Positions 1 to 8,861 of a DNA stretch of 64,000 nt are shown here, one piece after another. Position numbers and translations under genes: made by a program. Below the pieces are notes generated by a model. That model was not told the DNA's origin, did not search any database, and saw nothing but the letters and a program-made list of their open reading frames with translations. The stretch's first letter is position 1; the number at the start of each line of letters is the position of its first letter. Source of the stretch: Palsa-89 sp963824345 (lineage in GTDB: Bacteria > Acidobacteriota > Terriglobia > Bryobacterales > Bryobacteraceae); assembly GCA_963824345.1 (NCBI GenBank), contig CAWGOZ010000014.1, positions 71,986-135,985 on the forward strand. Direction: 5' to 3'.

Positions 1-870
1 GGCATTCACAACATCTTCCAGCAGGCACTGGGGGCTTCGCAAAAGGTCTTCGAGTATCTCGATCGCGACCGGCAGATCGTGGAGAAAGCCAACGCGGCGA
101 AACTGGGCAAGTTCCAGCATGCCATCGTGCTGGATCGCGTCGACTTCCATTATCAAAACGCCCCTAACGGCTTCGCTCTCACCGGCGTTCAACTGGAAGT
201 CCGCGCCGGCGAAGTAGTGGCGCTGGTGGGCCCCAGCGGCGGAGGAAAGACCACCATCGCCAACCTGGTTCCCCGTTTTTACGACGTGACCGGCGGCGCC
301 ATTCGCATCGACGGCAAGGATATCCGCGATCTGCAACTCGCTTCCCTGCGCAGCCAGATCGGCATCGTGGCGCAAGAGACTTTTCTGTTCAACGACACCG
401 TCGCCAATAACATCCGCTACGGCCGTCCCAAGGCTAAGGACGACGAGATTCGCGAAGCCGCCCGCAACGCGCTGGCCGAAGAGTTCATCGAACGGATGAC
501 CGCCGGCTACAGTACCGTGATCGGCGAACGTGGAGCCAAGCTCAGCGGCGGCCAGAGGCAGCGTTTGGCCATCGCGCGCGCGTTGCTGAAGAACGCGCCC
601 ATCCTGATTCTGGATGAAGCCACTTCGCACCTGGACACCGAATCGGAGATCCTGGTGCAACGCGCACTGCAGACTTTGATGAGCAACCGGACCGTGATCG
701 TCATCGCCCACCGGCTCTCCACCATCCGGCGCGCCGACAAGATCGTGGTGGTGGACCGCGGCCGCATTTCCGAGGTTGGCACGCATGAGGAGTTAATCGG
801 CCACGGTGGCATCTACCAACGTTTACACGAACTCCAGTTTTTACCGGCCGATCCATTACTCAATTCATGA
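1..870 (+). CDS. ABC exporter, ATP-binding half (MsbA-like), 5' truncated
   Basis: The reading frame is open from base 1, so the membrane domain lies upstream of the window. The visible 289 residues hold a linker and a complete nucleotide-binding domain: Walker A GPSGGGKTT, signature LSGGQRQRLAIARALL, Walker B ILILDEATS and the switch histidine in VIAHRLS. The QALGASQKVFEYLD linker is typical of MsbA and related lipid or multidrug exporters. The protein would hydrolyse ATP at the inner membrane to drive export; the substrate (lipid A, lipid or drug) cannot be told from this part. The stop overlaps the yicC start by 4 bp, which suggests co-transcription. A GTG at 79 would be an internal start and is rejected because the upstream frame encodes family sequence. 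Confidence 0.92.
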   Translation, partial: GIHNIFQQALGASQKVFEYLDRDRQIVEKANAAKLGKFQHAIVLDRVDFHYQNAPNGFALTGVQLEVRAGEVVALVGPSGGGKTTIANLVPRFYDVTGGAIRIDGKDIRDLQLASLRSQIGIVAQETFLFNDTVANNIRYGRPKAKDDEIREAARNALAEEFIERMTAGYSTVIGERGAKLSGGQRQRLAIARALLKNAPILILDEATSHLDTESEILVQRALQTLMSNRTVIVIAHRLSTIRRADKIVVVDRGRISEVGTHEELIGHGGIYQRLHELQFLPADPLLNS

Positions 871-1769
871 GCGCCCCTATCCGCAGCATGACCGGCTTCG
901 CCCGAGTCCAGAAAAGCACCGAGCATGGCGACATCTTCGTCACGCTGAAAAGCGTCAATCATCGCGGCCTGGATCTGCATTTCCACTTGGGCCTCGAGCT
1001 TGACCCGCTCGAAAACTCGATACGCGCCGTCATCAAGCGGTCGGTGCTGCGCGGCCACATCGACGTGCGGTGTTCGGCTCTCGGCACCCCCAACGGCGCT
1101 TCCAGCGGCCTCAATCTGCCGTTGCTGCGCTCGTATCTCGCCGCCTTTCGCACGGCAGCCGCCGAGGAAGGCATCCACGACGCTCAACCGGACTTGAACC
1201 GGATTCTCATGTTGCCGGGCATGTTTGGCAGGGGCGCTGAAGGAGAGCCCGATCGAACGTCGGAGAGCGCGATCTTGGCGGCAGTGGAAGAAGCTGTCCA
1301 AAACCTCAACCAGTTCCGTGCGCGTGAAGGAGCGGAACTGGCCGAGTTTATCCGCGAACAGAACGCCGGTATTCGCCAATTCGCCCAGGAGATGGAGCAA
1401 ATCCGCTTGAAAGCCATCCCCGCGTTCCACAAGCGCCTGGTGGAAAAACTGCAGGAACTGCTGGGAAGCTCCGCCCTGGACCCGCAACGGCTGGCGCAGG
1501 AGGCCGCTCTGCTGGCAGACCGGGGCGACATCGGCGAAGAGATTTCGCGCCTCCAGATTCACTCCCGCCAGCTCGACGAAATCCTCGATTCGGGCGGCGA
1601 AGTGGGCAAGCGCCTCGACTTCCTGTTGCAGGAGCTGAACCGCGAGACCAATACCATCCTGTCCAAGACCAGCGGGATCGGCGATCTGGGCCTGCGCATC
1701 ACCGAACTGGCGCTGGCTTCCAAGGCTTGCATCGAAAAAATCCGCGAGCAGGCTTTAAATCTCGAATGA
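867..1769 (+). CDS. yicC: YicC family protein, putative endoribonuclease
   Basis: The 300-residue protein matches the YicC family in length and at both ends: N-terminal IRSMTGFARVQ and the C-terminal DUF1732 block (RETNTILSKTSGIG, then IEKIREQALNLE). Family members are reported as endoribonucleases that affect RNA turnover and stationary-phase fitness. The ATG overlaps the exporter stop (ATGA), and the stop overlaps the gmk start in the same way, so the three genes are likely translationally coupled. The order yicC-gmk-rpoZ-coaBC recurs in many bacteria, which supports the call. Confidence 0.92.
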   Translation: MSAPIRSMTGFARVQKSTEHGDIFVTLKSVNHRGLDLHFHLGLELDPLENSIRAVIKRSVLRGHIDVRCSALGTPNGASSGLNLPLLRSYLAAFRTAAAEEGIHDAQPDLNRILMLPGMFGRGAEGEPDRTSESAILAAVEEAVQNLNQFRAREGAELAEFIREQNAGIRQFAQEMEQIRLKAIPAFHKRLVEKLQELLGSSALDPQRLAQEAALLADRGDIGEEISRLQIHSRQLDEILDSGGEVGKRLDFLLQELNRETNTILSKTSGIGDLGLRITELALASKACIEKIREQALNLE

Positions 1770-2380
1770 CGACCGTCTTCATCATCTCGGCGCCATCCGG
1801 TTCGGGCAAGTCGACGCTGGTGCACCGGCTGCTTAAAACGGTCCCCGGCCTGGCCTTCTCCATCTCCTACACCACGCGCCCGCCGCGCCCCACCGAGACC
1901 CCGGGGGTGGACTATATCTTCATCAGCCGCAAGGACTTCGAGGATCGCGTGGCGCACGGCGAATTCCTGGAATACGCCGAGGTTTTCGGCAATTATTACG
2001 GCACCAATCGCGAGACTTTCGAGTCGGCCACGCATCAGGGCCAGGACCTGGTACTCGACATCGACGTTCAGGGTGCGAGACAATTAAAGGTAGCGATCCC
2101 GCAGGCCATCAGCATTTTCGTGTTGCCGCCGTCGCGTGACGTTCTGGAGCAGCGGTTGCGCTCGCGGTCCCAAGACAGCGAAGAAGTGATTCAACGCCGG
2201 TTGCGGGGGGCCGCGGGAGAAGTTCAGAACTATACGCAGTACGATTTTGTTCTGATCAACCGGGATATCGAGGAAGCTTCGGCTCGCCTCGCCACCATCG
2301 TGAAAGCCGAGCGGCTGCGCAAGGCCCGCATGGAAGAGGAAGTCCGGCCGATTTTGGAAAGTTTCAAAGAGATCAAGTGA
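1766..2380 (+). CDS. gmk: Guanylate kinase
   Basis: Phosphorylates GMP to GDP with ATP in the cytosol. The 204-residue protein starts MTTVFIISAPSGSGKST, with the P-loop at residues 9-16. The GMP-binding region follows (SYTTRPPRPTETPGVDYIF, then GEFLEYAEVFGNYYGTN). The start at 1766 overlaps the yicC stop (ATGA) and gives the usual gmk length; an in-frame start at 1727 would add 13 residues with no family similarity. It is followed 10 bp later by rpoZ, the usual neighbour. Confidence 0.96.
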   Translation: MTTVFIISAPSGSGKSTLVHRLLKTVPGLAFSISYTTRPPRPTETPGVDYIFISRKDFEDRVAHGEFLEYAEVFGNYYGTNRETFESATHQGQDLVLDIDVQGARQLKVAIPQAISIFVLPPSRDVLEQRLRSRSQDSEEVIQRRLRGAAGEVQNYTQYDFVLINRDIEEASARLATIVKAERLRKARMEEEVRPILESFKEIK

Positions 2381-2390
2381 GGTAACCGTT

Positions 2391-2633
2391 ATGGCTGAAA
2401 GAATGAGAAACAACGCGATGTACGCGATTCCCGATGACGACGAGAACAGCACCTATCGCTTCATCATCGTGGCCGCCAAGCGCGCCCGGCAGTTGCAGAA
2501 TGGCGCCCGGCCGTTTCTCCCCACTACGTCCAAGAAACCGACCGTAACTTCCATGGAGGAAGTTCGGCGAGGCCTGGTGAAGTATACCGACCTGATGAGA
2601 GTCTCCGCCGAGGAATTTCCGCCCGCGGAGTGA
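2391..2633 (+). CDS. rpoZ: DNA-directed RNA polymerase omega subunit
   Basis: An 80-residue protein with the omega core: YRFIIVAAKRARQLQNGA followed by a KPTVTSMEEVRRG-type segment. Omega helps fold and recruit the beta' subunit of RNA polymerase and can form part of the (p)ppGpp site. Length and position directly after gmk are typical. A purine-rich GAGGTAAC precedes the ATG. Confidence 0.92.
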   Translation: MAERMRNNAMYAIPDDDENSTYRFIIVAAKRARQLQNGARPFLPTTSKKPTVTSMEEVRRGLVKYTDLMRVSAEEFPPAE

Positions 2634-2651
2634 CGTCCGAAAAGAACTGGC

Positions 2652-3866
2652 ATGAACGTCGTGTTAGGCGTGGGTGGCGGGATCGCCGCTTACAAATCCG
2701 CGGAATTGGCTCGGGCCTTGATGGAGCGCGGCATGCGCGTCCAGGTGGTGATGACCCAGGCGGCCTGCCAGTTCATCACGCCGCTCACGCTGGCCAGCCT
2801 CACTGGGCGCAAGGTGATCACCAATCTGTTTTCCTCCGGGACCCCCGAGGAAACTTTATCCAGCGCCATCGAGCACATCGGCGTGGCTCAAGATCACGAA
2901 ATCCTTGTCATCGCGCCCGCCACCGCCGATCTTCTGGCGCGTCTTGCGCACGGATTGGCCGACGATTTTTTAACCACCCTGTACCTCGCATTCACTGGAC
3001 GCGTGATTCTTGCTCCGGCCATGAACAACAACATGTGGATGCACCCGGCAACGCAGGAGAACCTGGCGATATTGCGGCAGCGCGGCCACGTCATCGTGGA
3101 GCCGGAGGAAGGCTGGCTGGCGTGCGGGACCACCGGCCCGGGACGTCTGGCTGAGCCGGAGAAAATCGCCGGGACGGTAGCGGGCTCTAGCTTCCGCGCG
3201 CGCGATCTGGAAGGCGAGACGGTTCTCATCACCGCGGGTCCCACCCAGGAGCCGCTCGATCCGGTGCGCTACATTTCCAATCGCTCCAGCGGCAAGATGG
3301 GCTACGCGCTCGCGGAAGCGGCCGCCGAGCGTGGCGCGCGCGTCGTCCTGGTTTCCGGACCGGTGCTATTGCGGGAGCCGCGCGGCGTGCGCGTGGTGCA
3401 TGTGCGGACCGCTCGCGAGATGCACGACGCCGTGATGGAACATTTGTCGGAGGCCGGCATCATCGTGAAAGCCGCCGCCGTTGCCGACTACCACTTGTCC
3501 CAGGTTCCGCGCAACAAGGTCAAGAAAACCGCCATGCGAATGTCGCTCGATCTGGATCCCACGCCCGACATTCTGGCGGAACTGGGAAAGAAAAAAGGCG
3601 ACCGCCTGTTGATCGGATTCGCCGCTGAAACCGAGAATCTGATCGAGAGCGCCCGCCAGAAACTTCGCTCGAAAAATTGCGACATGGTGGTTGCTAATCT
3701 GGTTAACCAGGAAGCCACCGGATTCGAGTCCGATGAAAATGAAGTGGTGCTGGTGCTGAGCACCGGCGAAACCATTCCGTTGTCGCGCGCCCCCAAGCGC
3801 AATATCGCCGATCGCATTTTCGATCAGGTGTTGAAACTTCGTCTGGCTCTGCACGCCGCGCAATGA
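2652..3866 (+). CDS. coaBC: Bifunctional phosphopantothenoylcysteine decarboxylase / phosphopantothenate-cysteine ligase
   Basis: Carries out two steps of coenzyme A synthesis: ligation of cysteine to phosphopantothenate, then decarboxylation. The N-terminal CoaC flavoprotein domain (about residues 1-180) shows GGGIAAYKSAELARAL, the PAMNNNMW motif and WLACGTTGPGRLAE with its catalytic cysteine. The C-terminal CoaB domain has ITAGPTQEPLDPVRYISN followed by RSSGKMGYALA, and KAAAVADY. At 404 residues it is full length. It follows rpoZ by 18 bp and overlaps the next gene by 4 bp, so it belongs to the same housekeeping operon. Confidence 0.96.
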   Translation: MNVVLGVGGGIAAYKSAELARALMERGMRVQVVMTQAACQFITPLTLASLTGRKVITNLFSSGTPEETLSSAIEHIGVAQDHEILVIAPATADLLARLAHGLADDFLTTLYLAFTGRVILAPAMNNNMWMHPATQENLAILRQRGHVIVEPEEGWLACGTTGPGRLAEPEKIAGTVAGSSFRARDLEGETVLITAGPTQEPLDPVRYISNRSSGKMGYALAEAAAERGARVVLVSGPVLLREPRGVRVVHVRTAREMHDAVMEHLSEAGIIVKAAAVADYHLSQVPRNKVKKTAMRMSLDLDPTPDILAELGKKKGDRLLIGFAAETENLIESARQKLRSKNCDMVVANLVNQEATGFESDENEVVLVLSTGETIPLSRAPKRNIADRIFDQVLKLRLALHAAQ

Positions 3867-4561
3867 CGAAAGACGAGATTCGCCAGCGCCTGGAGTTTTA
3901 CCAGGACCTCGGAATTAAAACCATTTACCTTCGACCAACAACTAACAACCAACAACCAACAACAGTGTCGTTACCGGCCATCGAACCTTCGCAGGATTCC
4001 CTGCTTCAGATCCTCACCGACATCGGCGATTGCAAGCGCTGCCGATTGCACGAAGCGCGCCACAAGATCGTCTTCGGATCGGGCAACGAGCAGTCCAGGC
4101 TGGTATTCGTCGGGGAGGGTCCGGGCGCGGACGAGGATCAGCAAGGTTTGCCCTTCGTCGGACGCGCGGGCCAATTGCTCACGCAGATGATCGAGGGCAC
4201 GGCGGCGAAAGAAGGCATCCCGATCAAGCGCTCCGACGTTTACATTTGCAATGTGGTGAAATGCAGGCCGCCCGAGAATCGCACGCCGCAGCCGGACGAA
4301 ATGGAGATCTGCGGACAGTTTTTGTACCGCCAGTTGCTCGCGATTCGTCCTAAGGCCATTTGCGTTTTGGGCGGCACAGCGGCAAAGGCTTTGCTCGGCA
4401 AGGAAGGCGTCACGCGGCTGCGCGGCAAATGGGATCAGTGGCGCGACATTCAAGTGATGGTCACCTATCATCCGTCCTATCTTCTGCGGCCCTACAATCA
4501 AAACGCGAAGAAAGAAGCATGGGAGGATCTGAAGAAGGTCCTGCACTATGTTTACGACTAG
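3863..4561 (+). CDS. Uracil-DNA glycosylase, family 4 (iron-sulfur type)
   Basis: Removes uracil from DNA in base-excision repair. The family-4 signature is clear: CKRCRLHEAR with two cluster cysteines, FVGEGPGADEDQQGLPFVGRAGQ, CNVVKCRPPENRTPQPDE, a further cysteine in EICGQFL, and the HPSYLLR block. The four cysteines would hold a [4Fe-4S] cluster. The first 40 residues before this core are unusual: they include a Thr/Asn/Gln/Pro tract encoded by a CAAC-rich run at about 3934-3966. The start overlaps the coaBC stop (ATGA); an internal start after the tract cannot be excluded. Confidence 0.92.
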   Translation: MTKDEIRQRLEFYQDLGIKTIYLRPTTNNQQPTTVSLPAIEPSQDSLLQILTDIGDCKRCRLHEARHKIVFGSGNEQSRLVFVGEGPGADEDQQGLPFVGRAGQLLTQMIEGTAAKEGIPIKRSDVYICNVVKCRPPENRTPQPDEMEICGQFLYRQLLAIRPKAICVLGGTAAKALLGKEGVTRLRGKWDQWRDIQVMVTYHPSYLLRPYNQNAKKEAWEDLKKVLHYVYD

Positions 4562-5183
4562 GCCTGGCCTCTTCATCACCTTCGAAGGGCCCGACGGCAG
4601 CGGCAAAAGCACCCAAGCCCGGATGCTGGCAGCGCGCCTGCGCGGCGAAGGGCGGAAGGTACTGGAGAGCGTGGAACCCGGCGGCACGCCGATCGGGCAG
4701 CAGATCCGGCGCATCCTGCTCGATCCCGACAACCGCGAACTGACGCCGGTGGCCGAAGTACTGCTGATGTTCGCCGCGCGCGCCCAAAATGTCGAACAAT
4801 GGATTCTGCCGGCGCTGGCCGAAGGCAAGGTTGTGATCTCGGACCGCTTCACCGATTCATCGATCGCCTATCAAGGCGCGGGCCGGGGCCTCGGTTGGGA
4901 GACCGTTCTGGAGCTCGATCGCATCGCGTGCCACGGCCTGGTCCCCGATTTGACGATCTGCATCGACATCGACAGCGAAACCGGACTGGCGCGCGCTCTG
5001 GCGCGAGGCGGCAAGGAAACCAGGCTGGAAGACCAGGCCATCGAATTCCACCGGAAGGCGCGCGAAGCATATCACGAGCTGGCGCGGCGGGAACCGCGGC
5101 GCTTTCATTTGATCGACGGAAACGCGACGCACGAAGCGGTCGCGGCCAAAGTGTGGGAGCAGGTCGCTCCCTTGATTACATGA
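4548..5183 (+). CDS. tmk: Thymidylate kinase
   Basis: Phosphorylates dTMP to dTDP. The 211-residue protein has the P-loop FEGPDGSGKSTQ near the N-terminus, the ESVEPGGTPIGQQIRRILLD region, and the SDRFTDSSIAYQGAGRGLG motif that carries the DR pair and substrate contacts. The start lies 14 bp inside the end of the glycosylase gene in another frame. It closes the plus-strand housekeeping run and converges with the ydeI-like gene, overlapping it by 8 bp. Confidence 0.95.
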   Translation: MFTTRPGLFITFEGPDGSGKSTQARMLAARLRGEGRKVLESVEPGGTPIGQQIRRILLDPDNRELTPVAEVLLMFAARAQNVEQWILPALAEGKVVISDRFTDSSIAYQGAGRGLGWETVLELDRIACHGLVPDLTICIDIDSETGLARALARGGKETRLEDQAIEFHRKAREAYHELARREPRRFHLIDGNATHEAVAAKVWEQVAPLIT

Positions 5184-5727
5184 ACTTGATGCGTTGATTG
5201 CGCGCCGAGAACTCCATCAGCTTCTCCAGCCGCTTGAGGCGCGTCTCTTCCTTCTTCGCGCTGGCCACCCATCCGGCCGTGATGCGGCGATAACCCGGCG
5301 GAAAGTTCTGGTAATTCGCCCAGGCCGCCCGCCGCTTGCGAAACAGTTCTTCCAGTTCTCCCGGCAATTTTGCGGGGAGCGGCGGAGTTTCTCGCGCGGA
5401 GCTCGCATGATAGGCCTTCAGTCCGGCCGGCAGCATCTTTCCAGCGGCAATCAGCCGCTCCACGCGCTGGAGATTCGATTTCGACCACTGGCTATCAGGT
5501 TTCCGGGGCGTGAAACGGAAGGCATAGCTTTCGTCGTCCAGCTTCCTTTTCATGCCGTCGATCCAACCGAAGCACAGCGCCTCCTCTACTGCGTGGCCAT
5601 AAGAAACGCCCGGTTTCGTAGCCGAAGTTTTCTTATAAAAGACCAGCCAGATCTCCTGGCAGCGCGCGAAATTTTTCGCGAGCCAGCGCCGCCACTCGGC
5701 GCGATCACTGGCGAATACGGTCTCCAT
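5176..5727 (-). CDS. YdeI/OmdA-like protein (DUF1905 / bacteriocin-protection family)
   Basis: The 183-residue cytosolic protein begins with the family block TVFASDRAEWRRWL and continues with EIWLVFYKK and a VEEALCFGWIDGMKR motif, which is diagnostic of YdeI-type proteins. The C-terminal half is rich in Arg, Lys and Trp. E. coli YdeI has been linked to polymyxin and antimicrobial-peptide resistance, but the biochemical role is not settled. The stop overlaps the convergent tmk stop. It sits 5 bp downstream of the K+ channel gene on the same strand, so the two may share a transcript. Confidence 0.85.
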   Translation of the reverse strand: METVFASDRAEWRRWLAKNFARCQEIWLVFYKKTSATKPGVSYGHAVEEALCFGWIDGMKRKLDDESYAFRFTPRKPDSQWSKSNLQRVERLIAAGKMLPAGLKAYHASSARETPPLPAKLPGELEELFRKRRAAWANYQNFPPGYRRITAGWVASAKKEETRLKRLEKLMEFSARNQRIKFM

Positions 5728-5732
5728 CGCGA

Positions 5733-6647
5733 TCAGCCGATCAATTTGAGTTCGTCGATGCGATCTACTTCCACCACCATGTCGCCCTTTTCATTCACCT
5801 TGAAGGCAGGAACAAACTTGGCGCCCCAAATCATCTCGTCATGCCGGTAGGAATAGCGCGAGTGAACCACCTGGCTGAACGTATCGTCGAATCCCTGAAG
5901 CAGAATCAACAATTCCGCCGACTGCTTGGCCAGATCCTCGCGAGTTTTTCCGAAGAGTGGGCTGTCCGAATCGATGGGATGCACGATGGTCCACGTCAGC
6001 GCGAAGAAATAGACGCCGCGGCGTTCGAGCGGCAGGTCCACGAAACTGCGCTTCAATATTCCGTCGCTATTTTCCACCGTCATCAACAGGACGTGGGCTT
6101 CCAAATTCATGAGCACGTTGCGGCGGGCATTGGTGACGCGGAACTGCAAGCTGATTCCGTCCTGGTAAGGAGCGACGATCGCGTTCTTGCTGTAAACGAT
6201 GCGTGCCGTGGGCCTGGAAAAGCGCCCATAGAGGAGTCCGGTGGCGATGGCGAACACCATCAATCCGGTGGCGGCTTCGAGCGACGATATAACATTTGCC
6301 CCGGGGCCTTCCGGGTAGACGTTGCCATACCCGACCGTGGTCAGCGTGTGGACGCTGAAAAAGAACGCGTTCGCAAACGCTCCCATGTCGGACTCGAGTC
6401 CCCTGAGACTGTGAATGCCGATCATGAGGTAAAGGCACGCGAAGATCAGATTCACGAGCAGAAATCCGGCGACCACAACCAGAAAGAAGCGCGGCCAGGT
6501 AGTGTCGATCAGCATGAGATAGGGATTGGCGTCGCGCCACCGGAGACCCTCCCGGCGGACGTTGAAGCTGCCGTCCGAATTGATGGTCCGGCGCAGCTCG
6601 CCGCTGAACTGAGTTGTTAAACCGGGGTCGAAAGATTCCTTCTTCAT
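5733..6647 (-). CDS. Bacterial inward-rectifier K+ channel (KirBac family)
   Basis: Forms a tetrameric K+ channel in the inner membrane. Two hydrophobic helices (about residues 50-75 and 120-140) flank a pore loop with the selectivity filter TVGYGNVYP. The C-terminal half is a cytoplasmic immunoglobulin-like Kir domain (RVTNARRNVLMNLEAHVLLM, LPLERRGVYFF, IVHPIDSDSPLFG). The length of 304 residues and the pre-M1 slide-helix segment fit KirBac proteins. The product is unlikely to be a Kef or voltage-gated channel because it has neither an RCK domain nor extra helices. Confidence 0.92.
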   Translation of the reverse strand: MKKESFDPGLTTQFSGELRRTINSDGSFNVRREGLRWRDANPYLMLIDTTWPRFFLVVVAGFLLVNLIFACLYLMIGIHSLRGLESDMGAFANAFFFSVHTLTTVGYGNVYPEGPGANVISSLEAATGLMVFAIATGLLYGRFSRPTARIVYSKNAIVAPYQDGISLQFRVTNARRNVLMNLEAHVLLMTVENSDGILKRSFVDLPLERRGVYFFALTWTIVHPIDSDSPLFGKTREDLAKQSAELLILLQGFDDTFSQVVHSRYSYRHDEMIWGAKFVPAFKVNEKGDMVVEVDRIDELKLIG

Positions 6648-6700
6648 AGTCGAATGACCCCAGAATAACCCAGGCGGAGAGGGTGGCTTAAGAATGGGCG

Positions 6701-7267
6701 CTAGCGCAGCAGGCCCATCTTATCGAGCGGCCAATAAATGAAAACGGCCTTGCCGTAGATGTAGCGGCGCGGAACCATGCCCCAAGCGCGGCTGTCGTTG
6801 GATGAGCTGCGATGATCGCCGAGCACGAAATACTCGTCCTCGGGAACCAGGCGCGCCGGCATGGAGCTTTGATCGCGAAACTCCGGCGGCACATAGGTCT
6901 CTACCAGCGCGCGCCCGTTGACGATCACCTTGCCATCGTCCACCGCTACACGGTCGCCCGGCATTCCAATCACGCGCTTGATATAGGACTTGGTGGGATC
7001 GCCGGGAAACCAGAAAACCACCGTATCGCCGCGATCGATATTGCCGAAGTGGAAGCGATAAACGAACTTGTTGATGAAAATGCGCTCCTGGTCGTCGAGC
7101 GTGGGCATCATGCTGGTGCCCTCCACCTTCACCGGCTGGTAAATGAACAGGATTACGAAGACCGCCAGGATCACCGAGATCATCAGATCGCGGATCCAAT
7201 GCGCGAACGCGCCGAGCACCGAGCGCTTAGCCGTGTTCACCGCGGAGGGCGTATCTGGCTGGTCCAT
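6701..7267 (-). CDS. lepB: Signal peptidase I
   Basis: Membrane-anchored serine protease that cleaves signal peptides after Sec or Tat export. One N-terminal membrane helix (ISVILAVFVILFIYQPVKV) is followed by the catalytic-serine box EGTSMMPTL and the catalytic-lysine box YIKRVIGMPGD. The C-terminal GDHRSSSNDSRAWG box is also present. The length of 188 residues is typical of the shorter, single-anchor forms. It stands alone between the channel gene and a degenerate ATP-grasp gene. Confidence 0.95.
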   Translation of the reverse strand: MDQPDTPSAVNTAKRSVLGAFAHWIRDLMISVILAVFVILFIYQPVKVEGTSMMPTLDDQERIFINKFVYRFHFGNIDRGDTVVFWFPGDPTKSYIKRVIGMPGDRVAVDDGKVIVNGRALVETYVPPEFRDQSSMPARLVPEDEYFVLGDHRSSSNDSRAWGMVPRRYIYGKAVFIYWPLDKMGLLR

Positions 7268-7304
7268 TTTTTAAGAAATCTTCAAAAGGGCGTTCTTATT
7301 CATT

Positions 7305-7852
7305 TTGACACCGCCGCACACCTTGCAGCAAGCGCTGCCTGACAAGATCGCGCTCAAGATTCAGTTTTTTCGAGCTCATGGAGTTTTGCCCAACCTCACG
7401 GACCCAAGGTCGTTCTCGGAGAAAATACAACATCGGAAGCTGTATGACCGGGACCAATCCATGGCGCTGTTCGCGGACAAGGAAGAGATGAAGCACCTGG
7501 TCGCCGCGTTGTCCCCCACCACACCATGCAAGCGCTCAGAAACGAATGCCGCCGCTGGCTCAAAGCTCAATATGGAGCGCACTACCGCGAGTGGGTATAT
7601 CGTGGCATCCCACCGAGAATTCTGGTGGAAGAGATGCTGGGAGAGGGCGCTGCTCCCTCAGACTACAAGCTGTTTGTGTTTGGCGGAAAAGTGGAGTGGA
7701 TTCAAGTGGACCAGGCGCGCTTCAAGAATCACCAGAGGGCCATTTACGATGCTTTCTGGAACAAGCTGCCTGCGTCCATCTTCTACCCCGAATCCGCGCC
7801 AGGAGATCCCGCGGCCGTCCGGCCTGGCGCCGATTTCGCCGAGGAGTTTTGA
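7305..7852 (+). pseudogene. Degenerate TupA-like ATP-grasp gene (frameshift plus internal deletion)
   Basis: Two plus-strand segments in different frames match one family. The first (about 7305-7510) encodes LPDKIALKIQFFRAHGVLPN, then DPRSFSEKIQHRKLYDRDQS and ALFADKEEMKHLV, the N-terminus of TupA-like ATP-grasp proteins. The second (7526-7852) encodes EWVYRGIPPRILVEEMLGEG and SDYKLFVFGGKVEWIQVDQ, the central ATP-binding part. Roughly 60 residues normally between them are missing, the frame changes near 7515, and the C-terminal RVDLY-type motif is absent. Family members act in polysaccharide or teichuronopeptide synthesis. The only start near the first segment is TTG. I read it as a dead gene. 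Confidence 0.82.
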
Positions 7853-7895
7853 TCTTGCGATGGGGGAAAAGTGGCGCGCGGCCCCGAAGTCAGCC

Positions 7896-8861
7896 CTATT
7901 TGACTGCGTTTCTCGCCAGTAGCACCGATCCCAGGCCCAGGATAGCGAAAGCCATACCAAGAATCCAATACAGACTTGCGTAGATGCGCGGTTTCACTTC
8001 CTGCACCTGAGGCTGGCCGCTGTCCTCGGCCGAGTTTTCCGGCTGTTGGAGGGTGCCGACTCCATCCACTTCCACTTTGAAACTGGCGTTCTTGATGCGG
8101 TAGATGCTGGCTTGGGTCTTGGGCTCCTGGCCCGCGAGTTCCAGATCGTCGCTCTTGGCAGTGACGCCGCTGGGGACCACCAGGTTGGATGACGCTTCGG
8201 GATGGATTTCCTTATCGGCGAAGATCATGGGATTGGCGGTGGGCACGTCGTAGTTGATGTCGAAGCGCGTTTCGCCGGGACGAACCGGGTAATCGACCTT
8301 GTAGATGTTGGGATCCTTGGTCTTCAAGGCGGGCCGCTGGATGGGCATCCCTCCGGCCGGATTCACCGTGACGCTGGTGAGCCCGGTGGCCTCCGGCGGA
8401 ACGTAGAAGCGCACGGAGCCGTTGACGGGGTCGTAATAGGTGAGGTTGGGATCGCCGGTGTAGAGCAATCCCTCGCTGACGGTCATTTCCTTTTCGCCGG
8501 GTTGCAGCACGATGAAGTGCTGCGTCACTTTGGCGGTGCCCGCTTTGTTGGTGGAGGCAAACACCGGAATCTGAAGGCCGGTGGACAGCATGCCGGGCGG
8601 CACCATTTTGTTGTATTGAACGCCTTGGAAAATGGCTTGGATCAGGCGCGGGCCCTGCGCGTCGTTGTTGTCGAAGCTGAATTTCCCTTGCGCGTCGGTC
8701 TTGGTGGTGCCGAGGGTCTGCATGCCAGCTTGCGTGGGTTGAATCAGCATAACCACGGTGTTCGGCTGGGGCTGGCCGGTGGCGCCGTTGACAATGACGC
8801 CATCGACAGCCGCGAAAGCCGGCGCGATCGCGAGCAGGGAGCAAAGCAGGAGACGTCTCAT
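7896..8861 (-). CDS. Secreted protein with carboxypeptidase-regulatory-like domain and C-terminal anchor
   Basis: Function unknown. The start at 8861 gives a clean signal peptide (MRRLLLCSLLAIAPAFA) and overlaps the upstream zinc-ribbon gene by 4 bp (ATGA). The mature protein begins with a beta-sandwich repeat of the carboxypeptidase-regulatory type (VDGVIVNGATGQPQPNTVVM, then TDAQGKFSFDN). A second all-beta region follows, and a hydrophobic helix near the C-terminus (LYWILGMAFAILGLGSVLLA) would anchor it. It is last in the ccm operon, so it may be an extracytoplasmic factor produced with the cytochrome maturation machinery. That role is inference. Confidence 0.75.
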   Translation of the reverse strand: MRRLLLCSLLAIAPAFAAVDGVIVNGATGQPQPNTVVMLIQPTQAGMQTLGTTKTDAQGKFSFDNNDAQGPRLIQAIFQGVQYNKMVPPGMLSTGLQIPVFASTNKAGTAKVTQHFIVLQPGEKEMTVSEGLLYTGDPNLTYYDPVNGSVRFYVPPEATGLTSVTVNPAGGMPIQRPALKTKDPNIYKVDYPVRPGETRFDINYDVPTANPMIFADKEIHPEASSNLVVPSGVTAKSDDLELAGQEPKTQASIYRIKNASFKVEVDGVGTLQQPENSAEDSGQPQVQEVKPRIYASLYWILGMAFAILGLGSVLLARNAVK

